Assembly (NCBI GenBank): GCA_964477115.1
Contig: CAYZCY010000006.1
Location: 1 to 55,381 of the forward strand
Direction: 5' to 3'
Source of the DNA: RGIG3135 sp964477115
Lineage (GTDB): Bacteria; Actinomycetota; Coriobacteriia; Coriobacteriales; Eggerthellaceae
DNA length: 55,381 nt
The translations under genes were made by a program, and so were the position numbers. The notes beneath the pieces are model-generated. The model did no database searches. It was not told where the DNA came from and saw only the letters and a program-made list of their open reading frames with translations. Shown piece by piece: positions 24,885 through 33,365 of this stretch. The first letter of the stretch is position 1. Every line of letters begins with the position of its first letter.

Positions 24885-25811
24885 ATGGCAGCGCGTCATA
24901 CATCGCCTCTGCAGGCACTGCTCGTCGACGATAGGTTCGACGGCGACATCTACCCCAACGAGCCCATGGCTCGCCATACCACCTACCGAATCGGCGGCCC
25001 GGCACGCTTCTATGTGCGCGTGAATTCCATCGGCGCGCTCACGCAGCTTATCGGCGTGTGCGACCAGGAGGACGTGCCCTGGGTGGTGGTCGGCCGCGGA
25101 TCCAATCTCCTCGTTGCCGACGAGGGCTTTCCCGGCGTTGCCATCTCCCTTGGCCGTGACTTCAGGTCCCTGCGCGTCGACGAAGATCGCAACTGCATCA
25201 TCGCGGGTGCGGGCTGCATTCTGTCCACGGTTGTCCAAGAGGCTTTCAGGCGCTCCCTTGCGGGCCTTGAGTTTGCGGTGGGAACTCCGGGTACCGTAGG
25301 CGGCGCTCTTCGCATGAACGCGGGTTCGCGTGGGGAGTGGATAGGGTCGCACGTGCTTTCGGTCACCTCCTACAAACCCGGAGAGGGCCTTGTTCGTTGC
25401 AGTGGCGCCGATGTCGAGTGGGGGTATCGCCGCTCGTCCTTCGCCGCTGACGAAACGCTGCTCGAGTGCGAACTTATCGTAGAGAAATCCGATCCCTTCT
25501 TCATTCGCGGTAAGATGGAGGCAAGCCTTACGAAGCGCAAGAAGAACCAGCCCATGGACGTACCTTCATGCGGCAGTGTTTTCCGCAACCCCGAAGGGGA
25601 AAGCGCGGGAGCGCTCATCGAGGGTTTGGGAATGAAGGGATTGCGTATCGGCGGCGCTCAGGTGTCGGACGTGCATGCCAACTTCATCATCAACACGGGA
25701 GATGCGACGGCTCAGGACGTTCGCGATCTTATCGAGCATATTCAAGCAAAGGTAAACGAGGCCCATGGCATCGAACTCACGCCAGAAGTACGGTTCCTCG
25801 GGTTCGCGTAG
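24885..25811 (+). CDS. murB: UDP-N-acetylenolpyruvoylglucosamine reductase
   Basis: An FAD flavoenzyme that reduces UDP-GlcNAc-enolpyruvate to UDP-MurNAc with NADPH. FAD-binding signatures are TTYRIGGPARF, VVGRGSNLLVADEGFPG, and GTPGTVGGALRMNAG. The catalytic Ser lies in SCGSVFRNP, followed by AGALIEGLGMKGLRIGGAQVSDVHANFI (read as AGALIE..GLG and HANFI). The active-site Glu is in LTPEVRFLG at the end. The 308-residue length is that of the shorter type II MurB. Its last 47 bases overlap the start of ftsQ. Confidence 0.95.
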   Translation: MAARHTSPLQALLVDDRFDGDIYPNEPMARHTTYRIGGPARFYVRVNSIGALTQLIGVCDQEDVPWVVVGRGSNLLVADEGFPGVAISLGRDFRSLRVDEDRNCIIAGAGCILSTVVQEAFRRSLAGLEFAVGTPGTVGGALRMNAGSRGEWIGSHVLSVTSYKPGEGLVRCSGADVEWGYRRSSFAADETLLECELIVEKSDPFFIRGKMEASLTKRKKNQPMDVPSCGSVFRNPEGESAGALIEGLGMKGLRIGGAQVSDVHANFIINTGDATAQDVRDLIEHIQAKVNEAHGIELTPEVRFLGFA

Positions 25812-26865
25812 GGGCGCATCTGCAGGATATCAAGCACCGCGCAGCGGTTCCGCGCGCGGTCGTTCTGCGCGCTCATCTTCCAATAACCCGAGAAACGCCA
25901 AGGGAAAATCCCGCAACTTGGGATCCGTGCCCAAGGTAGGCGTGTCCGGTGCCAGCGCACCTCATGCTTCCCGCAACGCTGCGTCAACTCGCTCGTCCTA
26001 CGGCAACGCGTCGCGGTCGAAGGTGAGCTCCGTTCGCATCGGCGACATGAACCAGGATCCAAGTCCCAAGCGCAAAGGCGGTTCGGGCGGCGGTCGTCGC
26101 GGCGTGGTGGCCGTGGCGGTGCTCGCTGTTGTCTTGGTGTGCGCCTTCGTGGTCGGCGGCTTGGTTCTTGCCAACTCGTCCTTTTTCAAGGTAAGCAATG
26201 TCGAGGTGACCGGAGCCGAGCATCTGACCGATGCCGAGCTCGCGGCGCTTGCTCCCATCCCCGAGGGAACGGCGCTGTTTAGCGTTGACACTGAAACGCT
26301 TGAGAAAAGCATCGAGCGCGATGCCTGGGTTGAGGATGCCCAGGTGAAGCGCAAGTTTCCCTCTACGGTCGAGATCGTCATCACCGAGCGCGAGATCGGC
26401 GCTGTGGTAGAGGTGACCTCGGCTGACGCCAAGACGGTCCAGCCCTGGGCCATTGCCTCTGACGGCATGTGGCTTATGGCCATCCCCGATCAGGAATCTG
26501 AAATCGGCCAGATGATCAGCCCGCAGATCTACGAAAGCGCCGATTCCGTCCTGCATATCACCGACGTCCCCTACGGCATCGTTCCCGAGATGGGCACCTA
26601 TTGCACTGACGACAACGTGAACAATGCTCTTGCCATCGTCGCCGGCATGACCACCGACCTCGCCGATCGGGTGAGGGTGGTCTCGGCGACCGACGCCGAG
26701 TCGACCTTGCTCACGCTTGACTCCGGCGTTGAGATTGCCTTCGGCACTGCCGAGGACATCCGTGACAAGGAGCGCATCTGCCTCGAGCTCATGGAGCAGT
26801 ATCCCGGTCAGGTGGCTTACATCAACGTGCGCGTGCCCGACAGACCCACCTGGCGAAGCATCTAG
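25765..26865 (+). CDS. ftsQ: Cell division protein FtsQ/DivIB (POTRA domain)
   Basis: A bitopic division protein that scaffolds FtsB/FtsL. The 366-residue product has a long basic Ser/Arg/Gly-rich cytoplasmic region (1-108), one membrane span (about 112-133), then a POTRA domain starting FFKVSNVEVTGAEHLTDAELAAL and IERDAWVEDAQVKRKFPSTVEIVITERE (the typical DPWV-type and P.T..I.V.ER patterns). A beta domain follows, ending VPDRPTWR. The start lies inside murB, and the 47-base overlap implies coupling. No ftsA follows; the next gene is ftsZ behind its own promoter. Confidence 0.92.
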   Translation: MASNSRQKYGSSGSRRGASAGYQAPRSGSARGRSARSSSNNPRNAKGKSRNLGSVPKVGVSGASAPHASRNAASTRSSYGNASRSKVSSVRIGDMNQDPSPKRKGGSGGGRRGVVAVAVLAVVLVCAFVVGGLVLANSSFFKVSNVEVTGAEHLTDAELAALAPIPEGTALFSVDTETLEKSIERDAWVEDAQVKRKFPSTVEIVITEREIGAVVEVTSADAKTVQPWAIASDGMWLMAIPDQESEIGQMISPQIYESADSVLHITDVPYGIVPEMGTYCTDDNVNNALAIVAGMTTDLADRVRVVSATDAESTLLTLDSGVEIAFGTAEDIRDKERICLELMEQYPGQVAYINVRVPDRPTWRSI

Positions 26866-26988
26866 GAAACCGTTGCTACGCGACGCCTACGCACCGCGAG
26901 AGCCTCTCTTTGCGCATCTATGCGGGCAAGAAGCTTACCTAATCTGTCGGATTCGTGGACGCAGAGCCCTCTTATGCTTTATCGAGCG

Positions 26989-27016
26989 TTGCATCGGGCA
27001 TCCCTTCGTGTACAAT
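26989..27016 (+). promoter_or_regulatory. ftsZ promoter
   Basis: -35 TTGCAT (26989-26994), 16-bp spacer, -10 TACAAT (27011-27016). Transcription would begin near 27023, about 100 bases before the ftsZ start. Confidence 0.72.
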
Positions 27017-27031
27017 AAATTCCATCTGACC

Positions 27032-27053
27032 ACGCCAAACTGGCGTAGTTTTT
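27032..27053 (+). terminator. Terminator/attenuator-like hairpin in the ftsZ leader
   Basis: ACGCCA-AAC-TGGCGT (27032-27046) followed by AGTTTTT. It lies only about ten bases after the predicted ftsZ start site and is followed at once by a second hairpin, CCCGC-ACA-GCGGG (27057-27069). It may end read-through from ftsQ, or work as a leader structure. Confidence 0.6.
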
Positions 27054-27122
27054 GTGCCCGCACAGCGGGTGTTTATCAACTTTAGTAGCAGCTTAAACGC
27101 AGCACGTGTGGAGGAAACTACA

Positions 27123-28244
27123 ATGGCAAACTATATGGGCTCTGAGAATCTGGCGGTCATTAGGGTCGTCGGCGTAGGTGGCGGCGGCACGAACGCCGTA
27201 AATCGCATGGTCGAGGCCGGCGTGCGCGGTGTTGAGTTCATCGCCGTCAACACCGATCGTCAGGCGCTGCTCCAGTCTGCTGCAGATAAAACCATTCATA
27301 TCGGCGAGGAGCTTACCCGCGGCCTCGGCGCCGGTGCTAACCCCGAGGTTGGCTGCCAGGCGGCTGAGGAAAGCCGCGCGGAAATCCGCGAGGCCCTCGC
27401 AGGCTCCGACATGGTCTTTGTCACCGCGGGCGAAGGCGGCGGCACCGGTACCGGCGCTGCACCCATCGTCGCGGAGATCGCTCGCGAGGAAATCGGCGCT
27501 CTGACCGTCGGCATCGTCACCAAGCCCTTTACCTTCGAAGGCCGTCTGCGTCGCAACCAGGCTGAGCAGGGCATCGACCTTCTGGCAAGCAAGGTTGACA
27601 CGCTCATCGTCATTCCCAACGACCGCCTTCTCGAGATCGTCGACAAGAAGACCAGCATGCTCGAGGCCTTCCGCATTGCCGATGACACCCTGCGTCAGGG
27701 CATTCAGGGCGTGACCGACCTGATCACCATTCCCGGTCTCATCAACCTCGACTTCGCTGACATCCGCACCGTCATGAAGGACGCCGGCACCGCTATGATG
27801 GGCATCGGCATCGCAACCGGCGAGAACCGTGCTCTCGAGGCAGCCCAGCAGGCAACCAACTCCAGCCTGCTCGAGGCATCCATTCAGGGTGCATCGCGCG
27901 TTCTGTTCTCCATCGCCGGCGGTCCTGACATCACCCTTGCTGAGATTGACGCGGCGGCTCGCGTCGTTGAGGCCTGCGCGGACGAGAACGCCAACATCAT
28001 TTACGGCCAGATCATCGACGACATGATGGGCGACGCAGTCCGCATCACCGTCATCGCCACCGGCTTCAAGATGAACGCATCTCAGCCCGCCATGGACTTC
28101 TCTCGCAAGGACCTGTTCGCATCTACCGAGCCCGTCTCGCAGACTTCCATGAGCTCCGCTCCGGTGAGCTTCTCCACCTCTCCGTCGGGCAGCCGCTTCG
28201 CAGACGAGGATTACATCCCCGACTTCCTGAAGCGCCAGCGCTAG
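27123..28244 (+). CDS. ftsZ: Cell division GTPase FtsZ
   Basis: Tubulin homologue that forms the Z ring. ATG 27123 follows GGAGGA by seven bases and gives 373 residues. The GTPase domain has GVGGGGTNAVNRM, the signature GEGGGTGTGAAP, KPFTFEGRLR and NLDFADIRTVMKDAG (T7 loop with catalytic Asp residues). A short linker (about 320-360) leads to the conserved C-terminal peptide DYIPDFLKRQR, which binds SepF and other anchors. With no ftsA in the cluster, SepF (29927-30793) is the likely membrane tether. Confidence 0.98.
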   Translation: MANYMGSENLAVIRVVGVGGGGTNAVNRMVEAGVRGVEFIAVNTDRQALLQSAADKTIHIGEELTRGLGAGANPEVGCQAAEESRAEIREALAGSDMVFVTAGEGGGTGTGAAPIVAEIAREEIGALTVGIVTKPFTFEGRLRRNQAEQGIDLLASKVDTLIVIPNDRLLEIVDKKTSMLEAFRIADDTLRQGIQGVTDLITIPGLINLDFADIRTVMKDAGTAMMGIGIATGENRALEAAQQATNSSLLEASIQGASRVLFSIAGGPDITLAEIDAAARVVEACADENANIIYGQIIDDMMGDAVRITVIATGFKMNASQPAMDFSRKDLFASTEPVSQTSMSSAPVSFSTSPSGSRFADEDYIPDFLKRQR

Positions 28245-28255
28245 AAAGCTGCCTT

Positions 28256-29110
28256 ATGACGGCATTGAGTTTGCCCGCGCCTAGCTTGAAGGCGCGCATG
28301 CTCGATTCGCTCCATATTCTCACTGATGACGCGCTCGCCCTGAAAACGGGCGTGCGCGTTGCTTTTACAGGGCGATCGGGCGGTGTGAGCGCACATCCCT
28401 ATGACGCTTTGAACCTGGGATCGCATGTGGGGGATGACCTGTCCGCGGTGAGCGAGAACCGCCGAAGACTGCTGCATGCTCTTGGCGCCGACGATGCGCG
28501 CCTTGTCGTGTGCAACCAGGTCCATGGGACCGATCTCGTGGAGATTTTTCATGATGGCGAAGCTGAGCTCGACGCGGCTTGTGAGAGGGCTCAGGCCTCC
28601 GTTGGGGCGGATGGTGTGGTTGTTGGCGTTTCCGGAGTGGCGGCCCTGCTCTGCTTTGCCGATTGCGCGCCGGTGATCATCGTGTCTCCGACGGGTTGCT
28701 TTGCCGTGGCGCACGCTGGTTGGCGTGGGGCCGTGGCCGGCATTGCCGGGAAGGCGGCGTGCGCTCTGGCGGCGCATGATGTTGCCTGCCATAGTTTTGA
28801 GTGCGAGGCTCAGGCGCTGGCACAGTACAACGTCTACATCGGACCGCATATCCACGAGGAGTGTTTTGAGACGGGCGAAGACGTGAGCGCTCGCTTCGCC
28901 GAGGCCTTCGGCGAATCCTGCCTTGCCGATGCGCGGCATGTGAGCCTCTCTCGCGCCCTTAAGGTCGATTTGACTCGTGCGGGCCTCGTCTCTGAGCGTA
29001 TTCTGGATTCAGGGATTTGCACGGTCTGCTCGCACGAGGACTTCTTCTCGTATCGCGCATCGGGCGGCGTATGTGGTCGCCACGGGGCGCTTGCCCTGCG
29101 TTTGAATTAG
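28256..29110 (+). CDS. pgeF: Laccase-domain / purine nucleoside phosphorylase-type protein (YfiH, PgeF family)
   Basis: A multi-copper polyphenol oxidase-fold protein. Relatives act as adenosine deaminase/purine phosphorylase or as an editing factor that removes wrong residues from cell-wall precursors. In its 284 residues the metal-binding motifs are CNQVHGTD (His), CFADCAPV (Cys), AHAGWRG (His) and FFSYRASGGVCGRHGAL. IGPHIHEECFE matches the family's GP.I....YEV region. It sits 11 bases after ftsZ, its usual neighbour in Gram-positive dcw clusters, which supports a wall-quality role. Confidence 0.9.
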   Translation: MTALSLPAPSLKARMLDSLHILTDDALALKTGVRVAFTGRSGGVSAHPYDALNLGSHVGDDLSAVSENRRRLLHALGADDARLVVCNQVHGTDLVEIFHDGEAELDAACERAQASVGADGVVVGVSGVAALLCFADCAPVIIVSPTGCFAVAHAGWRGAVAGIAGKAACALAAHDVACHSFECEAQALAQYNVYIGPHIHEECFETGEDVSARFAEAFGESCLADARHVSLSRALKVDLTRAGLVSERILDSGICTVCSHEDFFSYRASGGVCGRHGALALRLN

Positions 29111-29127
29111 GGAAAGGACGAGTTTGC

Positions 29128-29817
29128 ATGGGAATTCAAGAGCGTTATGCTCGCGTGGCCAAGGAGCTCGCGGATCAGTGCAAAGCTGCGGGCAGGGATC
29201 CGCGCGAGGTGAAGCTGATCGCCGTGTCTAAAACCGTAGGCCCCGATGGCGTGGCCGAGGCGCTTGCCGGAGGTTCGCTTGATTTCGGGGAGAACCGACC
29301 CGACCAGATTACGCTTAAATCGGGCGAGTTTCCGCAGGCAAACTGGCATTTCATCGGAAACATCCAATCGCGTCGTATTCCCGATATCGTTGCGTCCGCG
29401 GGCCTCATTCACTCGCTGTTCGATCTCTCCCATGCGCGCAAGATTGATGCCTGTGCTCGTGGCCTGGGAAAGGTGCAAGACGTTCTCGTGGAGGTAAACG
29501 TTTCGGGGGAGGCAAGTAAGAGCGGCGTTACGCCCGAGGAGGCATGTGCCTTCGTGCTTGAGTGCTCAAAGCTCGAGAACATCTCCGTGCGAGGGCTTAT
29601 GACCATGGCGCCGATCGACGATCTCGACACCGCGCGAGTTAGCTTCGAGGGCCTGAGGCTTTTGGCCGATGACATCCGAGGCAAGCTCGATCCCGCGCGT
29701 GCTGCGAAGTTTTGCGAGCTTTCCATGGGCATGAGCGATGACTGGCGTGAGGCGGTGGCGGCTGGTAGCACGATGGTGCGCATTGGTCGCATGATATTCT
29801 CTGATGAATTCGAGTAG
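29128..29817 (+). CDS. YggS-family pyridoxal 5'-phosphate homeostasis protein
   Basis: A PLP-binding alanine-racemase-fold protein without known catalytic activity that buffers vitamin B6 and amino/keto acid pools. The 229-residue product has KLIAVSKTV with the PLP Lys, DFGENRPDQ, WHFIGNIQSRR, VEVNVSGEASKSG, RGLMTMAP and the phosphate-binding SMGMSDDWREAV and GSTMVRIGR. ATG 29128 is preceded by GGAAAGGA. An upstream in-frame extension overlaps pgeF and lacks a ribosome site. The yggS-sepF-proC-yggT-divIVA order is common in Gram-positive bacteria. Confidence 0.94.
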   Translation: MGIQERYARVAKELADQCKAAGRDPREVKLIAVSKTVGPDGVAEALAGGSLDFGENRPDQITLKSGEFPQANWHFIGNIQSRRIPDIVASAGLIHSLFDLSHARKIDACARGLGKVQDVLVEVNVSGEASKSGVTPEEACAFVLECSKLENISVRGLMTMAPIDDLDTARVSFEGLRLLADDIRGKLDPARAAKFCELSMGMSDDWREAVAAGSTMVRIGRMIFSDEFE

Positions 29818-29832
29818 TTCGCTTTATTCCAG

Positions 29833-29838
29833 TATAAT
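29833..29838 (+). promoter_or_regulatory. Possible -10 element upstream of sepF
   Basis: TATAAT at 29833-29838, about 90 bases before the sepF start. No good -35 is present at 16-18 bp, so this may be a weak or activator-dependent internal promoter. Confidence 0.4.
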
Positions 29839-29926
29839 CAGCTAGGTTAAGGTCCGTGCGGTTGTTCGCATGCGACGAAGTTTCGGGCGAGCTCATCGCT
29901 CGTGCGAAAACAGATCAGGAGACGTA

Positions 29927-30793
29927 ATGGGTCTGCAAGACGGTAAGAGAATGTTCGGCGATCTTAAATCAAAATTCGGCTTCGGTGGCAAGGGCAAGGA
30001 CGAAGCCTATGATGATGAGTACTTTGACGAAGAGTACGACGACTACGACGAGGAGTACGAAGACTACGGCGAGTACGGCTACGACAGCAGCCTTGAGGGC
30101 AGTTCCTCCCGTTCCTCTCGTGACTCCTACACCACGCGTCCCTCGTATTCGAGCTCGCGTTCGAGCGGCGTATCTGCTCCGCGTCTGGTTTCTATTGATG
30201 ACGTCCGCGCAAATACCCAGGTTCCCGCGAGTTTGAATCGCGATCCGCTGCCAACCCGCCATGTGACTCCCTCATCTACGACGCGCGGCGGTCGTACCTT
30301 GGTGGACGCCTCCCTTCCTCATCAGTTGACCCCCGAAGGATCTGCTGCTCAGGTTGCCGCGTCTCGCCGTCGTAGCTCCGAGGGCCTTGACTCCCTGTTC
30401 GAGCCCACCACGGAGACGCCCTCTCGCCCGCAGTCTTCCCTGACGTCGGATCCGGCTGTTACCACGCGTAGTGCCTATGATCCCTATGACAACTATTCCG
30501 GATCTTCCTCGATCGGCTATAGCTCTTCGCGTTCGGTCGTTGTCGTTAAGCCTATGAGTTATGGCGACGTCGAGCGTGTGTCCCGATCCCTTAAGGTCGG
30601 CGACGCGGTGGTGCTTGCTCTTGCGGCAACTCCGGACGACCTTTCCAAGCGCGTTCTTGACTTCTCCTTCGGTGTTGCGAGCGCTCTCGATGCAAGCGTT
30701 GATTGCATTGCTGACAAGGTGTTCGTCATTACGCGCGGCAAGGAGCTTTCCGATGCCGAGCGCTTCTCTTTGCGCAGCCAAGGGGTGCTCTAG
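29927..30793 (+). CDS. sepF: Cell division protein SepF
   Basis: A membrane-associated protein that bundles FtsZ and, in actinobacteria, anchors it. The 288-residue product begins with a short N-terminal region including KRMFGDLKSKFGFG that could form the membrane-binding amphipathic helix. A very acidic Tyr/Asp/Glu stretch follows (about 25-50), then a long Ser/Thr/Pro-rich linker (50-200). The C-terminal SepF domain starts VVVVKPMSYGDVERV and includes RVLDFSFGVASALD. AGGAGA precedes ATG 29927. It is longer than typical actinobacterial SepF because of the linker. Confidence 0.93.
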   Translation: MGLQDGKRMFGDLKSKFGFGGKGKDEAYDDEYFDEEYDDYDEEYEDYGEYGYDSSLEGSSSRSSRDSYTTRPSYSSSRSSGVSAPRLVSIDDVRANTQVPASLNRDPLPTRHVTPSSTTRGGRTLVDASLPHQLTPEGSAAQVAASRRRSSEGLDSLFEPTTETPSRPQSSLTSDPAVTTRSAYDPYDNYSGSSSIGYSSSRSVVVVKPMSYGDVERVSRSLKVGDAVVLALAATPDDLSKRVLDFSFGVASALDASVDCIADKVFVITRGKELSDAERFSLRSQGVL

Positions 30794-30795
30794 CT

Positions 30796-31644
30796 GTGAG
30801 CTTGGCTGATCGCGCGCGCGTCGTCATCGTTGGCGGCGGAAAGATGGGGGAGGCCATCCTTGCCGGCTGGCTTGCTTCTAATCAGGGCGCTGCTGCGGAT
30901 TTCGGCGTGAGCGATTTTTTGGTGGTCAATCCGGGCGAGGCCCGTCGTTGTCTTCTCGAGCAACGATATGGTGTCGCCTGCGTGGCTGACGTGCGCGAGG
31001 TTGATCGAGCGGATATCGTAGTTCTTGCGGTAAAGCCGCAGATAATGGCGGGCGTGCTTTCCGACTTGGCTGAAAACCCTGCCTTCGGCGGGGGTCAGGC
31101 GGGCCCTCTGTTTGTTTCAATCGCAGCCGGGCTCACCACTGCGGCCCTCGAGGCTATGCTTCCCGCCTCATCGCGTCTTGTGCGCGCTATGCCCAACATG
31201 CCCCTGCAGCTTGCCGCGGGTGCAAGCGCCATTGCACCTGGCGCGTGCGCAAGCGATGCCGACCTTGATTATGTCAGAGACCTCTTTGCGGCTTTGGGAC
31301 TTTCCGTAGTCGTTGATGAGGCCGACATGGATGCAGTCTGCGCAATCAGCGGGTCCGGTCCCGCCTATGTCGCGGCTATGATCGAATCTTTGGCCGCTGC
31401 TGGTGTCGAGCAGGGCCTCGATGCAGATCTTGCGGAAGGCCTCGCTCTGCAAACCGTGCTCGGAACTGCCTTGCTCATTGACGAGACGAAGCAAAGCCCT
31501 GCTGCCGTGCGCGAGTCTATTTGCAGTCCTGGCGGCACAACGCTTGCCGCGCTTTCCGCTATGAACGAAGCGGGATTTGACGATGTGTTCAACGCCGGCG
31601 TTGCGGCGGCTGTTCGCAGATCGAAGGAGTTGGCTTCATGTTGA
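30796..31644 (+). CDS. proC: Pyrroline-5-carboxylate reductase
   Basis: Catalyses the last step of proline synthesis, reducing P5C with NAD(P)H. The 282-residue product has an N-terminal nucleotide-binding motif VIVGGGKMGEAILAGW, the VLAVKPQIM segment, SIAAGLTTAALEAML, LVRAMPNMPLQL, and the C-terminal dimer domain with AISGSGPAYVAAMIESL and SICSPGGTTLAALSAM. It starts at GTG 30796, two bases after sepF, and overlaps the next gene by seven bases. Its place among division genes is a conserved arrangement with no known mechanistic reason. Confidence 0.94.
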   Translation: MSLADRARVVIVGGGKMGEAILAGWLASNQGAAADFGVSDFLVVNPGEARRCLLEQRYGVACVADVREVDRADIVVLAVKPQIMAGVLSDLAENPAFGGGQAGPLFVSIAAGLTTAALEAMLPASSRLVRAMPNMPLQLAAGASAIAPGACASDADLDYVRDLFAALGLSVVVDEADMDAVCAISGSGPAYVAAMIESLAAAGVEQGLDADLAEGLALQTVLGTALLIDETKQSPAAVRESICSPGGTTLAALSAMNEAGFDDVFNAGVAAAVRRSKELASC

Positions 31645-31895
31645 TCTATTTGATCGTTAAGCTTGTTGACGCCTACAGCATACTCATCTTCGTGTATGTC
31701 ATGATGTCCTGGCTGCCCACCACAAGCGGAATAATCGGGGACATTTACACCGTTCTCGGCCGTATTTGCGATCCGTATCTTAATTTGTTCAAAAAGCTCA
31801 TTCCTCCGATTGGAGGAATGGTGGACATAACACCTATCATTGCATTGCTTGTATTACAATTCGCAGTACGTTTACTCGTGGGTTTAGTGTATTAA
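31638..31895 (+). CDS. YggT-family membrane protein
   Basis: An 85-residue membrane protein with two hydrophobic helices (about 3-25 and 60-82) joined by a loop containing SWLPTTSG and IGDIYTVLGRICDPYLNLFKKLIPP (family pattern of WxP and DPxLxxFRxxxPP). The function is not established; relatives lie beside sepF and divIVA and affect division or potassium and stress responses in some species. AAGGAG precedes ATG 31638, and the start lies inside proC. Confidence 0.88.
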   Translation: MLIYLIVKLVDAYSILIFVYVMMSWLPTTSGIIGDIYTVLGRICDPYLNLFKKLIPPIGGMVDITPIIALLVLQFAVRLLVGLVY

Positions 31896-31972
31896 CCCCT
31901 TAAGTTTGGCAATAGCGCAATGCTGCACGTGAAGGCAGTGAGGCGTACCCCGGAAAGGCGAAGGGAAACAAC

Positions 31973-32782
31973 ATGGCTATTACCGCTGCCGACATCCACA
32001 ATCAGAGCTTCTCGATTGACCGCAAGGGTTACGACGTCGACGAGGTCGACGTTTTCCTCGAGCATGTCGCCGATGAGATCGACATCCTGAACGAGCAGAT
32101 CGCGCATCTTGAGCAGCAGCTTGACGAAGACGCGTTCGCTGGCTTTGATGCCCCCGCCGCTCCTGTCGAGGAGTCTGCGGAGGAGCTGCCCGCCGCAGAC
32201 TTCGACGTGTCCGAGTACGAGGCCGCCATTGCCGAGCGCGACGAGATCATCGCCGACCTCGAGCGTCAGCTCGAGGAGAAGCGTGCGGATGACAACGCCA
32301 TCGCTCAGGCCCTCATCATCGCTCAGCGTTCTGCCGATGACATCGTCAAGCGCGCCAATGCTCAGGCTGCCGAGGCTATCCAGGACGCTCGCGAGGAAGC
32401 ACAGCGCATCCTCGATCGCGCTAACGCCGATCGTCAGGACGTCGTTGAGGCTATCCGCAAGCTGCAGGATGACCGCGAGGACGCTCGCGAAGAGTACGCC
32501 GACCTCCTGCGTGACTTCATCGATGATGCAAGTTCCAAGCTGGCCGCTATCGGCGTAGGCGTTGTTCCTGTAGCTGCTCATGCATACGCTGCGGCTCCTC
32601 AGGTCGAGATCCTCGACGCTCCGGCCGAGGATTACTACGGTTACGAGGAGGCTCCTCTCGACTACACCACGCCGCAGGCTGCAACGGGCGCCATCTCTCC
32701 GGCCGTCCCTGTTGCCTCTGCTTACGAGAAGGACCTCTCTGGCTTTGGCGACGCTGACGATTTCGGATTTGAGATCGACTAG
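31973..32782 (+). CDS. divIVA: DivIVA-domain cell division / polarity protein
   Basis: A peripheral coiled-coil protein that senses negative membrane curvature and recruits wall synthesis or division factors. The N-terminal 55 residues match the DivIVA lipid-binding domain: ITAADIHNQSFSIDRKGYDVDEVDVFLEHV. Two coiled-coil regions follow (about 35-60 and 80-185, rich in Ala, Glu, Arg and Gln), then an acidic, Ala/Tyr-rich tail ending FGFEID. The 269-residue length is normal. It is the last gene of the cluster, with a strong terminator behind it. Confidence 0.94.
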   Translation: MAITAADIHNQSFSIDRKGYDVDEVDVFLEHVADEIDILNEQIAHLEQQLDEDAFAGFDAPAAPVEESAEELPAADFDVSEYEAAIAERDEIIADLERQLEEKRADDNAIAQALIIAQRSADDIVKRANAQAAEAIQDAREEAQRILDRANADRQDVVEAIRKLQDDREDAREEYADLLRDFIDDASSKLAAIGVGVVPVAAHAYAAAPQVEILDAPAEDYYGYEEAPLDYTTPQAATGAISPAVPVASAYEKDLSGFGDADDFGFEID

Positions 32783-32810
32783 CCTGTCGTAGAGCTTTTG
32801 CCTTAACGAA

Positions 32811-32844
32811 CCGCCCGCGCTTTGTCGCGGGCGGATTTATTTAT
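32811..32844 (+). terminator. Intrinsic terminator after divIVA (possibly bidirectional)
   Basis: CCGCCCGCG (32811-32819), six-base loop, CGCGGGCGG (32826-32834), then ATTTATTTAT. Read on the minus strand the same stem is followed by TTCGTT, so it may also stop transcripts from the RNase P RNA gene. Confidence 0.88.
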
Positions 32845-32865
32845 GAAGTAATGCATTGTGCGAAA

Positions 32866-33284
32866 GAGGCGAGTGGGCCGATAAGCCGGGTTCTGTCGTA
32901 GGACGGCCATTTATCTAGAATGCGCGTCACCGCGCATCTCAAGCGCGCAACCCGAACGCACGGAAGGGCGGCCGTATCGCGTTCCTATTTGCGTTTGCTC
33001 CAGATGGGGTTTACCAAGCTACGCCGTTGCCGACGCACTGGTGCGCTCTTACCGCACCGTTTCAGCTTTTCTCCTGCAAAGCGCTCGCAAGTCACCTTTT
33101 GGCGAAGCTTTCTTTCAAGCCTCGTGTTCGGGTGAGTTGCGAGCGCCCTGCAGGGGAGTCTTCTTTTCTGTGGCACTTTCCGTCGGGTCGCCCCGCCCAG
33201 CCGTTAGCTGGCATCTTGCCCTTTGGAGCCCGGACTTTCCTCATGAAGCCCAAGGCTTCACGCGGCCGTCTGGCCCACTCGCGT
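32866..33284 (-). ncRNA. rnpB: RNase P RNA, bacterial type A
   Basis: The catalytic RNA of RNase P, which matures tRNA 5' ends. On the minus strand the 5' end GCGAGTGGGCC (near 33284) pairs with the 3' end GGCCCACTCGCC (near 32866-32880) to form helix P1. Conserved core segments are present: GAGGAAAGTCCGGGCTCC near the 5' side, GACGGAAAGTGCCACAGA in the middle (J11/12 region), GGTAAGAGCGCACC, GGTAAACCCC (near 33010), and AACCCGGCTTATCGGCCCAC at the end. The length of about 419 nt fits type A of high-GC Gram-positives. Ends are estimated from P1 and may be off by a few bases. Confidence 0.95.
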
Positions 33285-33289
33285 ATGGT

Positions 33290-33295
33290 ATTCTA
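33290..33295 (-). promoter_or_regulatory. -10 element of the rnpB promoter
   Basis: TAGAAT on the minus strand, five to six bases upstream of the mature 5' end, the right distance for transcription to begin at P1. No clear -35 is seen. Confidence 0.5.
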
Positions 33296-33365
33296 ACAAA
33301 TTGCGTCGTTTTCTTGACGGCGTGCATAGTATTTTCGTTCTTGTGCCATGAGGGAGTGTTCGATC

